Shown: positions 31,501-42,022 of the stretch, piece after piece
How the letters are laid out: each line of letters begins with the position of its first letter
Position numbering within the stretch: the stretch's first letter is position 1
Assembly (NCBI GenBank): GCA_963931865.1
Contig: OZ007508.1
Span: 15,126,781 to 15,190,780, forward strand
Direction of reading: 5' to 3'
Source: Axinella damicornis
Lineage: Eukaryota > Porifera > Demospongiae > Axinellida > Axinellidae
Length of the DNA stretch: 64,000 nt
Notes under the pieces: model-generated
Databases searched by the model: none
Told to the model about the DNA's origin: nothing
The model's input: only the letters and a program-made list of their open reading frames with translations
Program-made: the position numbers and the translations under genes

Positions 31501-34500
31501 ACACCAGGCTACACGGGACAGAACTGTATACTGGATATCGATGACTGCGCATCCAACCCGTGCCTCAACGGCGGAACATGCCACGACATTACCAATGGAT
31601 TCATATGTGAGTGTCCAGCAGAGTACATGGGGTTGCGTTGCCAGTTCCGAGAGGGCAGCTGTGCGACTGACCCCTGTGTTAACGCAGCTGAGTGCATGGA
31701 CCTGGACGGAGGTGGTGTCCAGTGCGTCTGTCTCCCTGGCTACACTGGATCAGTTTGTGAGGAGAACGTTGATGACTGTGCACCAATCAACCCATGTCAG
31801 AACAACGGGGAGTGCATTGACCAGGTCAGTGGCTACAGCTGTAACTGTCGTCCCGGATACACAGGTGTCAACTGTTCGATTGATATCGATGAGTGTCTGT
31901 CACAGCCTTGTCTGCACGGGGGGACATGTACTGACTTGTTAAACGGGTTTGAATGCAGTTGTCCTAACGGATTCATTGGCACAAGGTGTGAGGCAGAGTT
32001 GCGTCAGTGTGTGTCCCAGCCGTGCCAGAACGGGGCAACCTGTAACGAAGTCGAGGGCCAAGGCAGTTACACTTGCACATGTACCAATGGCTTCACTGGT
32101 ATGGACTGCGGAACAGACATCGATGAATGTACAACCAGCCCCTGCGCAAATGGAGGAACATGCAGCAATGTGGATGGCTCTTACATGTGCCTATGTGGAC
32201 AAGGCTTCACAGGCATGGACTGTGAAGATGATATAAACGAATGCGAAACTGTCGGGCTTTGTGAAAACGGAGGAACATGCACCAACACGTTTGGGTCTTA
32301 TAGTTGCGTGTGCGTTGATGGCTTCACTGGTACAGACTGTGACGTAGACATTGACATCTGTGCGTTGTCCAATCCCTGTCATCCCTTGGCGACCTGCATT
32401 GATCTTCCACTTGGCTTTGAGGTTGAGTGCGTGTGCCCGCCCGGTCTAACCGGTGCTAACTGCACCACAGACATTGCCGAATGCACATCCCAGCCCTGCC
32501 AGAATGGTGGAACATGTGTGGAGGGATCTGAAATCAATTCATACACGTGTGATTGCCCTCCTGCTTTTAACGGCACAATCTGCGAAGTGTTTGACCCATG
32601 TTTCGGCAATCCATGCTTCAACGGTGCCACCTGTTTTCCCGCCCTGATCGCCAACAGAACTGCCGTGGTTGAGAACTATATGTGTGAGTGCGCCTTTGGG
32701 TTCTCTGGAACCAGCTGTGAAAACCGTAGTACGTGCCTGCTTGAAACACCTTGTCAAAACAATGCAACTTGTGTTGATGCAGCGAACAACAGTTACCTCT
32801 GTGAATGTAACTTTGGATTCTCCGGACCCAACTGTGAAACACGTAGTGCATGTTCACTTGATGTGCCTTGTCAGAACAACGCAACTTGTGTTGATGTTGC
32901 AAACGACGACTACATGTGCGAATGTTTACCAGGATACTCAGGTCTAACTTGTGAAATAGTGCTAGATCCGTGCGATTCCTTTCAGTGTGCAAATGGAGGA
33001 ACCTGCAGTAGAGTGTCTCTGCTCGAGGCTGACTGTATCTGTGCACCGGGATACACCGGAGAGAACTGTGGCCAAGATATCAACGAATGTATCCAAAATC
33101 CATGCATGAACAACGCCAGCTGTATCGACCTTGTGAATAACTTCATGTGTATGTGCCCCCAGTGTTTCTATGGTGACCGCTGTCAGTTTGTGATGGACTT
33201 TGAATTATGTTTCAACTGCTCTTGCTTGAACAATGCCACCTGCCAGCCAGCAAGTGTCCAGTCTGGGGTAGGAAGTGGAGATGGAAGCATTCTACCTCCA
33301 GTTGAGGACATGAGAGAGGTTGAGTGTGTGTGTCTTCCTGGGTACACAGGAGAGTTTTGTGAGGCAGATATTAATGAGTGTGAGCCAGTTAACCCCTGCG
33401 ATAACAATGCCACCTGTCTAGACATGGTGAATGGCTTCCAATGCGTTTGTGCCCCAGGGTACACAGGAGAGTCTTGCGAACGGGAGCTGAACCCCTGCGA
33501 CTCCCTGCAGTGTGCAAGTGGAGGAACGTGCATGAGACTATCTCTGCTTGAAGCTGAATGCGTTTGTGCTGCAGGTTACACAGGCCCACTTTGCGAACAG
33601 GAACTAGATCCGTGTGACTCCCTACAGTGCACAAATGGAGGAACTTGCATGAGATTATCTTCACTTCAGGCTGAGTGCATGTGTGCTCCAGGGTACACAG
33701 GTATCCTTTGCGAAGAAGAGCTAAATCCTTGTGACTCACTGCAGTGCGCTAATGGAGGAACTTGCATGACACTCTCTCTGCTTGAAGCCGAATGCGTTTG
33801 TCCTGCAGGTTACACAGGCTCTCTTTGCGAACAGGAGCTAGATCCGTGCGACTCCCTCCAGTGTGCAAATGGAGGAACCTGCAGTAGAGTGTCTCTGCTC
33901 GAGGCTGACTGTATCTGTGCACCGGGATACACCGGAGAGAACTGTGGCCAAGATATCAACGAATGTATCCAAAATCCATGTGTAAACAATGCCAGCTGTA
34001 TCGACCTTGTGAATGACCTCATGTGTATGTGCCCCCAGTGTTTCTATGGTGACCGCTGTCAGTTTGAGTTGGACTTCGAATTGTGTTTCAACTGCTCTTG
34101 TTTGAACAATGCCACCTGCCAGCCAGCGACTGTCCAGTCTGGGGTAGGAAGTGGAGATGGAAGGATTCTACCTCCAGTTGAGGACATGAGAGTGGTTGAG
34201 TGTGTGTGTCTTCCCGGGTACACAGGAGAGTTTTGTGAGGCAGATATTAATGAGTGTGAGCCAGTTAACCCCTGCGATAACAATGCCACCTGTCTAGACA
34301 TGGTGAATGGCTTCCAATGCGTTTGTGCCCCAGGGTACACAGGACAGCTTTGTGATGTGGAAATTAATGAGTGTGAGCCAGTTAACCCCTGTGATAACAA
34401 TGCCACCTGTTTAGACATGGTGAATGGCTTCCAATGCGTCTGTGCCCCAGGGTATACAGGAGAGTTTTGCGAACAGGAGCTGAACCCCTGTGACTCCCTG

Positions 34501-37500
34501 CAGTGTGCAAGTGGAGGAACTTGCATGACACTCTCTCTGCTTGAAGCTGAATGTGTTTGTCCTGCAGGTTACACAGGCCCACTTTGCGAACAGGAACTAG
34601 ATCCATGCGACTCCCTCCAGTGTGCAAACGGAGGAACCTGCAGTAGAGTGTCTCTGCTCGAGGCTGCTTGTATGTGCGCTCCAGGGTACACAGGAGAGAA
34701 CTGTAGCCAAGAAATCAACGAATGTATCCCAAATCCATGTGTAAACAATGCCAGCTGTATCGACCTTGTGAATGACCTCATGTGTATGTGCCCCCAGTGT
34801 TTCTATGGTGATCGCTGTCAGTTTGAGTTGGACTTCGAATTGTGTTTCAACTGCTCTTGTTTAAACAATGCCACCTGCCAGCCAGCGACTGTCCAGTCTG
34901 GGGTAGGAAGTGGAGATGGAAGGATTCTACCTCCAGTTGAGGACATGAGAGTGGTTGAGTGTGTGTGTCTTCCCGGGTACACAGGAGAGTTTTGTGAGGC
35001 AGATATTAATGAGTGTGAGCCAGTTAACCCCTGCGATAACAATGCCACCTGTCTAGACATGGTGAATGGCTTCCAATGCGTTTGTGCCCCAGGGTACACA
35101 GGACAGCTTTGTGATGTGGAAATTAATGAGTGTGAGCCAGTTAACCCCTGCGATAACAATGCCACCTGTTTAGACATGGTGAATGGCTTCCAATGCGTCT
35201 GTGCCCCAGGGTATACAGGAGAGTTTTGCGAACAGGAGCTGAACCCCTGTGACTCCCTGCAGTGTGAAAACGGAGGAACTTGCATGAGACTATCTCTGCT
35301 TGAAGCTGAATGTGTTTGTGCTGTAGGTTACACAGGCCCACTTTGCGAACAGGAACTAGATCCGTGTGACTCCCTACAGTGCGCAAATGGAGGAACTTGT
35401 ATGAGATTATCTTCACTTCAGGCTGAGTGCATGTGTGCTCCAGGGTACACAGGTATACTTTGCGAACAAGAGCTAAATCCTTGTGACTCACTGCAGTGCA
35501 CAAATGGAGGAACTTGCATGACACTCTCTCTGCTGGAAGCCGAATGCGTTTGTGCCGCAGGTTACACAGGCGCTCTTTGCGAACAGGAGCTAGATCCGTG
35601 CGACTCCCTCCAGTGTGCAAATGGAGGAATCTGCAGTAGAGTGTCTCTGCTCGTGGCTGACTGTATCTGTGCACCGGGATACACCGGAGAGAACTGTGGC
35701 CAAGATATCAACGAATGTATCCAAAATCCATGCATAAACAACGCCAGCTGTATCGACCTTGTGAACGACTTCATGTGCATGTGTCCCCAGTGTTTCTATG
35801 GTGACCGCTGTCAGTTTCAGATGGACTTTGAATTGTGCTTCAACTGCTCTTGTTTGAACAATGCCACCTGCCAGCCAGTGAGTGTCCAGTCTGGGGTGGG
35901 AAGTGGAGATGGAAGGATTCTGCTACCATTTGAGGAAACGAGAGGGGTTGAGTGTGTGTGCCTTCCCGGGTACACAGGAGAGTTTTGTGGGACGGACATT
36001 AATGAGTGTGAGCCAGATAACCCCTGCGATAGCAATGCAACATGTATAGACATGGTGAATGGATTTTTCTGCGAGTGTCCAGAAGGATTCATGGGAGGGA
36101 TGTGCGAACAAGATGTGGACGAATGTATGGATAACCCTTGTGCAAATGGAACGTGCCAGAACACGATTGGCTCATACATTTGCATGTGTCCTATGGGGTA
36201 CACAGGAAGTGCCTGCGGCCAAGACATTAATGAGTGTGCAATCGACAGTGAGAGATGTCAAAATGGAGGGACGTGTACCAATACTGTGGGCTCTTACAGC
36301 TGCGACTGTGAGCGAGGGTTCTCTGGTATGAACTGTGAAACAGATATCGATGAGTGCCTGACCAACAACCCGTGCATGACTGGGGCAACATGCAATAATA
36401 CCCACGGCTTTTACAGCTGTTTGTGCCCTCCGGGAATCAGCGGTATAAACTGTGATCAAGACATTGACGAATGCAACGAAACTAATCCTTGTGAATTTGG
36501 AGACTGCTTCAACATCTTCGGGTCTTACACCTGCTTTTGTAACCCAGGCTACACCGGACCAAATTGCAGCCTGGATGTCCGAGAATGTAACATGACCAAC
36601 CCTTGCATTTTCGGAACTTGTATTGAAGTTTTTGGCTCCTACAGCTGCATGTGTGATCCAGGCTTTACAGGTCAGAATTGTAACATTGACATAGATGAAT
36701 GTAATGTGAGCGATCCATGTGTCAATGGGCAATGTAACAACTCGGTTGGCTCCTATCAGTGCCTGTGCAATCCAGGGTATACCGGTATGGACTGTGAAAT
36801 GGACATCGACGAATGTGATCTTAACCCCTGCCAAAATGGAGCCACTTGCAACAACACAGTTGGCTCCTACATCTGCTACTGCACTCCAGGTTTCACAGGA
36901 GTGGACTGTGAAATGGACGTCGACGAATGTGATCTTAACCCCTGCCAAAATGGAGCCACTTGCAACAACACAGTTGGCTCCTACATCTGCTACTGTGCCC
37001 CAGGATTCACAGGAGCAGACTGTGAAATGGACGTCGACCAATGTGATCTTAACCTCTGCCAAAATGGAGGTAGTTGCAACAACACAGTCGGCTCCTACAT
37101 CTGCTACTGTGCTCCAGGATTCACAGGAGATGACTGTGAAATGGACATTGATGAATGTGATCTTAACCCCTGCCAAAATGAAGGTAGTTGCAACAACACA
37201 ATTGGCTCCTACATCTGCTACTGCGCTCCAGGATTCACAGGAGCAGACTGTGAAATGGACATCGACGAATGTGATCGTAACCCCTGCCAATACGGAGCCA
37301 CTTGCAACAACACAGTTGGCTCCTACATCTGCTACTGTGCCCCAGGATTCACAGGAGCAGACTGTGAAATTGACATCGACGAATGTGATCTTAACCCCTG
37401 CCAAAATGGAGGTAGTTGCAACAACACAATTGGCTCCTACATTTGCTACTGCGCTCCAGGATTCACAGGAGCAGACTGTGAAATAGACATTGATGAATGT

Positions 37501-39213
37501 GAGCTTAACCTCTGCCAATACGGAGCCACTTGCAACAACACAATTGGCTCCTACATCTGCTACTGCGCTCCAGGATTCACAGGAGATGACTGTGAAATTG
37601 ACATCAATGAATGTGATCTTAACCCCTGCCAAAATGGAGGTAGTTGCAACAACACAATTGGCTCCTACATTTGCTACTGTGCTCCAGGATTCACAGGAGT
37701 GGACTGTGAAATGGACATCAACGAATGCGCAAGTGCACCTTGTCGCCGGGGAAACTGTAGCGACCAGATCAACGCCTTTGTTTGTGAGTGTCCTGTGTTC
37801 TTCACAGGCTCACTCTGTGAGCTACAGCTTCCGTGTGACATCAAACCAGAAACTGAGCCTGCCTGCGGGAATGGAGGAACTTGTTTCAGCACAGAGCCCC
37901 CAAATACCATGACATACTGCATCTGCCCGCCAGGTTTCACAGGAGCAGACTGCGATCTACCGACAGCACCGTGCGAAAGCAGCCCTTGCATGAATGGTGG
38001 TAGTTGCATGGAGATGGGGACCAACTACACGTGCAATTGTGCAGCTGGGTATACTGGACGAGATTGCGAGATTGATTTCGATGACTGTAGCTCGACCCCG
38101 TGCCAGAATGATGGGACTTGTGCAGACGAAGTTAATGGGTTCACTTGTGAGTGTGCTGGCGGATATGATGGAGATACATGCCAGAATGATATTGATGAAT
38201 GCGATACTATTGATGGACTGTGTCAAAATGGGGGGACTTGTACTAATGCACCTCCTGGGTCATTCACTTGTGGCTGCATCGACGATTTCACTGGGAGAAC
38301 TTGTAACATCTCTACCCGCTCATGTGATCCGAATCCTTGCTTCAATGGAACATGTAGCCTACAAGGAGGCATGATCATGTGTGCATGCTTACAAGGATTT
38401 ACAGGTGCGCTATGTGATATCAACATTGATGACTGTGACCCTAACCCTTGTGCAAATGGTGCCACATGTGAGGATGGTGTCAGCGGCTACAATTGTATCT
38501 GTGCACCTGGATGGACAGGAGCCGACTGCAGAACCGATGTTGATGAATGTCAGTTGAATCCGTGTCAAAACAACGCTACTTGCAAGGATGAATTGAATGA
38601 TTTTTCATGCTTATGTATTGAAGGTTTCACGGGAAACTTATGCGAGACGAATATCAATGACTGTGAAAGCAGCCCGTGTCAGAATGGAGTTTGCACAGAC
38701 TTGGTAAACAGTTACTCCTGCACTTGCAACCCTGGTTACACTGATATTAACTGTGATGTGGACATCAATGAATGTGAAACAAATCCATGTGGCCAAGGTA
38801 TATGTACAAACCTAGATGGTGGCTACAATTGTTCCTGTCCACCTGGTATAACTGGAAGAGAATGCAACCAAGACATTGATGAATGCCTGATGAACAACCC
38901 CTGCGTCAATGGCGGCACCTGTTCAAATACAATTGGCTCTTTCTCCTGTGCATGCGAAACTAGGTTTACTGGATTTACTTGTGATGAGCCCATAATAGAG
39001 CAGCCCGAATCGGACACCATAATCCTCGGAGTTGCAGTAGGAGTTGGCATCGGGATCCTGTTACTGCTGCTCGTCCTAGTCATAATTGTAGTGTTGGTTG
39101 CCCTGAGAGTAGTGAGATACAAGAAGAGGCACGAATCCTACAGCCCCTGCAAGGTAGAAAAGGGCAGCTTCTTGCAGCTACCAGATGAAGAAGTGAAAGA
39201 GAGGTTAATATAG
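25595..39213 (+). CDS. crb: Crumbs homologue: two laminin-G domains, about 70 EGF repeats, membrane span, ERLI tail
   Basis: Apical polarity receptor, type I membrane protein. Exons: 25595-25670, 25779-26023, 27739-27942, 28561-28793, 29045-29298, 29509-29692 and 30489-39213, one frame of 3306 residues. A signal peptide follows the second in-frame ATG at 25634 (MKWTICLLLLCSG), which may be the true start. Exons 2-3 and 4-6 encode two laminin-G-like domains. The last exon, 8.7 kb without introns, encodes about 70 EGF-like domains, most with the calcium-binding D-I-D/N-E-C start, then a membrane span (about 3242-3268) and a 36-residue tail. In the tail YSPCKVE keeps the Tyr, Pro and Glu spacing of the Crumbs FERM-binding motif (YSPSAQE in flies), and the protein ends ERLI, the Crumbs PDZ ligand bound by Pals1. 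Unlike bilaterian Crumbs, laminin-G domains are all at the N terminus and EGF number is more than double. Notch is excluded: no LNR, ankyrin or large intracellular part. Confidence 0.9.
26803..26857. mobile_element. Small hairpin with GATGACATCATTG arms
   Basis: AAGAGCGCATGATGACATCA and TGATGTCATCGTGCGCTCTT pair around a T-rich loop. A related hairpin is at about 54379-54434 (AAGAGCACTTGATGACATCA / TGATGTCATCACACACTCTT), and a lone arm occurs near 62107. This is a third small hairpin family. Confidence 0.55.
27131..27552. mobile_element. 422-bp non-autonomous DNA transposon with 9-bp target duplication
   Basis: The left end GGGCTTGTGTAAAAGCTGGA continues through CTGCCGGATCACCCGGATCA; the right end is its inverted counterpart, giving terminal repeats of about 45 bp. 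The element is flanked on both sides by TCAAACAAT (27122-27130 and 27553-27561), a 9-bp target-site duplication. Long terminal repeats with 9-bp duplications fit Mutator-like elements. The left repeat carries extra GGATCACCC copies. No transposase is encoded. Confidence 0.8.
28860..29044 (+). repeat. Pyrimidine tract ending at the Crumbs exon 5 acceptor
   Basis: Some 150 bp of C/T, including a run of about 23 C (28946-28968) and CCCTCCTT units, leads into the acceptor CTCATGTCAG before 29045. Confidence 0.85.
29693..30488. other. Crumbs intron 6
   Basis: About 800 bp of AT-rich sequence with no repeat or nested gene that I can identify. It ends in TTCATCTGTGTCCCCACAG. Confidence 0.5.
32965..36000 (+). 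repeat. Four in-frame copies of a multi-EGF module inside the Crumbs exon
   Basis: A block beginning DPCDS-QCANGGTCSRVSLL and running through ECIQNPC, a modified EGF (FELCFNCSCLNNATCQ) with a long Ser/Gly insert, and ECEPVNPC starts at 32965, 33841, 34600 and 35593. The offsets 876, 759 and 993 are all multiples of three. Copies two and three are almost identical at DNA level over 750 bp, so this is recent tandem duplication with different numbers of the two-domain NPCDSLQC/DPCDSLQC unit between blocks. Confidence 0.9.
36799..37720 (+). repeat. Eight near-identical 114-bp EGF repeats in the Crumbs exon
   Basis: Units of exactly 114 bp (38 residues, one calcium-binding EGF domain each) based on ECDLNPCQNGATCNNTVGSY follow one another from about 36811. 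Differences cluster at a few positions (NGAT/NGGS/YGAT, GADC/GDDC/GVDC), and silent differences are few, pointing to recent expansion or gene conversion. Confidence 0.92.
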
Positions 39214-40517
39214 ACTTGTTCATCATCACTACACACTCATAATTTTACTCACAAACCTTTTCACTTCAGGTACTATACTTCCTTCAACTGCTTTATTTTT
39301 ATATTTAGAAAGACAGCTCTTCAGAACACTTTTAGCTCACCTAAAGCGAACCATGTTGTACTGCAAAATCCTCTGTATTATATATCCAGTCATAATAATT
39401 ATTATAACCTTTAAACAATTTGATAACCACTCAGATTTGCTTATCTATGCAATCTACGTACTCTGCTAGCCGTGTGTTCCCAGGCAATCTGCAACATAGG
39501 AACAAGGCCACTCACTGTATCTGTGACAATAAGCCATTTTTGCATGAGGTATCAAAAATGTTTTCTTCTAAGGAAACAAAGCTTCTTGTTCAACATAATC
39601 ATGGAGATGTTACAGTTAAATTTGAAAAAAGAAATTGGAATCAAAATCAAGTTTTTTTGCCTATGGAAGAAGCTCATTATGCAGTACATACTCCCATCGA
39701 GGGACTCCCATACATCTCTATGTAAAAGTAGCCACTTTTGTGGGGGTGTAACCCCAGCATCATTTAATGGGATTTTTTTCTTATGGTACGTTGGTATGCA
39801 ACATCTGAACATTTGGAACGTGTGGCTATCTGTAAGGTATTATGTCAGATATTCATGCAGTGTTACAATTTTCTTTCTTCGGCACAAACAGTACAGACAG
39901 CTAAGAGCCAAGCATTCCATCATTTGTGGCAACAACACACACTTTGCAGCTGTCATCCGAACATCCCACTTCCGAGACAGACACACATTATTGATATACT
40001 ACTACTGATCAATGTTTGCAGAATGATGTCAGTGGTGCTACAACACAGCACATGATCATGCGTTTGTGTTGTGATAGGAACATTACGTCATGATATGGGA
40101 TGTACCGTTTGAGGATGTACCAGATCAGAATGCATACACATGTACTCATGCAAGTTGGCCAGGAACCGGCCATCTTAACTTTGAAGAGTAACTGTTGTGC
40201 AACTGTGGATCATTCCCAGTTGGGCCATTTCCACCGCAAGGCTAACGCATTGTGGTATCTGCTAATCTACATCCCATTCAAACAGACATGTACTTATTTT
40301 CTTCCCTGTCCTTTGTTCCATGCCGATGAAATCCTACATACCTTTAGCTTAACTGTTTTACTGTGTGTGTGAATATATGTATTCATGGCACCATAATTAT
40401 ATCATGGGCTTTAAGATTGGAAAACAATTGTAGGTCTGAAACTAAGGCTACCAATGATATTGAAACTGTGCTATGCAAAAATAGTAATTTTTATTATAGT
40501 AAAGAATCCATGGTGGT
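39214..40517. other. Intergenic region after Crumbs
   Basis: AT-rich sequence holding the Crumbs 3' UTR and the flank of the next gene. Two overlapping ORFs of about 100-178 codons around 39420-40008 have no recognisable domain, low-complexity AT-driven composition and no splice partners, so I do not call them genes. Confidence 0.5.
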
Positions 40518-41072
40518 CTATGCCTCATTTTCAGCAAGGAGTTTCACGTTATTGACGATTTCATCATGACAATCAGGGAAATGTTTAGGCAAATCAACTA
40601 TATAGGCCAAGATCCAAGGTGCCTTAGCAGTGGTGTCATCGGTGAAGAGAGTGCCCCGAACACCATCCACAGTCGCAGCCTCAAAGGTCCACTTTCCAGC
40701 AACTCTCAGTAGTAACCCAGTGGGATCAGTTCCCTCGTGATAGAGTGTCAGTTCATCGCTGTGGACGGTTGAATTCACGATTAACCCAACTATACGGCCA
40801 TTCATCTCCTCGAATGCGGTGTAGTATAATAGCTCCACTCCATCTTCTAAGGTTTCTCTATGTGTGATCTCTATTCCAGTTCCAGGCGTCTTCATAAGTG
40901 GATGATACTTTTTAGCGTTTTGTGGATGTTTGAAGACATCGAACGCAGTCTGGGGGTCACTTTTTATGAACACTGATAGATGAACGTCTATAGTCATCGG
41001 ACGAAGGGCCAAGTAGGCCACCACAGCAAGGGCAAGGAACACGATTGCACACAGCCTGCTGTACCCCGCCAT
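40518..41072 (-). CDS. Membrane-anchored SRPBCC/START-like protein
   Basis: A 184-residue protein. It starts with a hydrophobic segment (LCAIVFLALAVVAYLALRP) that should anchor it in a membrane, followed by a domain opening VHLSVFIKSDPQTAFDVFKH and NAKKYHPLM. That opening is typical of the SRPBCC (polyketide cyclase/START-like) ligand-binding fold. The bound lipid or other ligand cannot be read from sequence. An in-frame ATG lies upstream (41207), but the start at 41072 matches the start of the paralogue at 41232, so I prefer it. The coding region is intact and intronless. It forms a head-to-head inverted pair with the broken copy next to it. Confidence 0.65.
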   Translation of the reverse strand: MAGYSRLCAIVFLALAVVAYLALRPMTIDVHLSVFIKSDPQTAFDVFKHPQNAKKYHPLMKTPGTGIEITHRETLEDGVELLYYTAFEEMNGRIVGLIVNSTVHSDELTLYHEGTDPTGLLLRVAGKWTFEAATVDGVRGTLFTDDTTAKAPWILAYIVDLPKHFPDCHDEIVNNVKLLAENEA

Positions 41073-41231
41073 GTCTCGGAAGTGGAGCCCCACCCTCCAG
41101 GCCGTCTCCCACTCCGCTTTCTTGACCGCATACGGGGCGCATGCAACAGGCAAAGCTATTTCCAGTTGCGCGCGCCACCATGGTTCAAAGGTCACGTAGG
41201 ATTTCAATTTGGGGTGGGGCTCGATGCAGAT

Positions 41232-41868
41232 ATGGCACCAACAGGGTACGGCGGACTGTGTGCGCTCGTTTTTGCTGTGGTGGCCTACTTGGCACTTCGT
41301 CCGATGCCTTTAGACGTTCATCTATCAGTGTTCATAAAAAGTGACCCCCAGACTGCGTTCGACGTCTTCAAAGATCCGCAAAATGCTAAAAAGTATCATC
41401 CACTTATGCAGACGAATGGAACTGGAATAGAGATCACACATAGAGAAACCTTAGAAGATGGAGTGGAGCTATTATACTACACCGCATTCGAGGAGATTAA
41501 TGGCCGTATAGTTGGGTTAATCATGAAGTTGGCCATCCATAACAATAAACTGACACTCTATGACGAGGGAACTGATCCCACGGGGTTACTACTGAGAATT
41601 GCTGGAAAATGGACCTTTAAGGTGGCAGATACCCCTTTATGTTAGGTTACCTTTAAACGTCGGGGGCCCCCGACGTTTAAAGGTAACCTAACGTAAAGGG
41701 GTATCTGCCACCTTAAGGCTGCGACTGTGGATGGTGTTCAGGGCACTCTCTTCACCGATGACACCACTGCTAAGGCACCTTGGATCTTGGCCTATATAGT
41801 TGATTTGCCTAAACATTTGTCATGGCAAAATCGTCAATAATGTGAAACTCCTCACTGAAAATGCATGG
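41232..41868 (+). pseudogene. Broken SRPBCC/START-like paralogue with palindromic insertion
   Basis: A copy of the 40518-41072 gene in opposite orientation, with the same start (membrane segment ALVFAVVAYLALRP, then DVHLSVFIKSDPQTAFDVFK) and about 85-90 percent similar protein. The frame is open to 41616, where a 92-bp palindrome inserted in a TTAA site introduces a stop. After the insertion the paralogous sequence resumes at 41717 (GCTGCGACTGTGGATGGTGT). About 8 bp are then missing near 41819 relative to the intact gene, shifting the frame before the C terminus. Two independent lesions argue that it is not functional as a full-length protein. A truncated 137-residue product remains possible. 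Confidence 0.75.
41617..41716. mobile_element. 92-bp palindromic MITE in a TTAA site
   Basis: The element (41621-41712) begins GGTGGCAGATACCCCTTTA and ends with the inverted sequence. The arms are perfect except for one position, and the centre is GTCGGGGGCCCCCGAC. It is flanked by TTAA on both sides, and the intact paralogue has a single TTGA at this point, so one base change would give the TTAA target. TTAA duplication is the signature of piggyBac-type transposition. Confidence 0.8.
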
Positions 41869-41869
41869 A

Positions 41870-42022
41870 GCTCCATCTCGATCCTCAATGTTTGCAACTC
41901 GATCCTCAATGTTAGCATCTCAATCCTCGATGTCTGCACCTCGATCCTCTCAATCCTCACCAAGATCCACTCAGTCCTTACCAAGATCCTTGGTCTCTTG
42001 ACCCCGATCCTCGGTGTCTAGG
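41870..42022. repeat. Degenerate minisatellite of TCGATCCTCAATGT units
   Basis: Repeats of CTCGATCCTCAATGTTTGCA and CCTCACCAAGATCC-type variants, about 21-24 bp each, directly after the broken SRPBCC gene. Confidence 0.65.

Noticed and set aside
30637..38465. Many long ORFs antisense to or in other frames of the Crumbs exon, including one of 486 codons at 36172-37632
   Set aside because: They arise because the repeated EGF coding sequence lacks stops in other frames. Their repeats mirror the 114-bp and 759-bp units.
25595..39213. Notch, Delta or fibrillin-like identity for the EGF-rich gene
   Set aside because: No LNR, DSL, TB or ankyrin parts are visible. The short tail with YSP...E spacing and terminal ERLI is specific to Crumbs.
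39472..40008. 178-codon ORF after Crumbs
   Set aside because: No domain recognised, composition follows AT-rich DNA, and an overlapping ORF exists in another frame.
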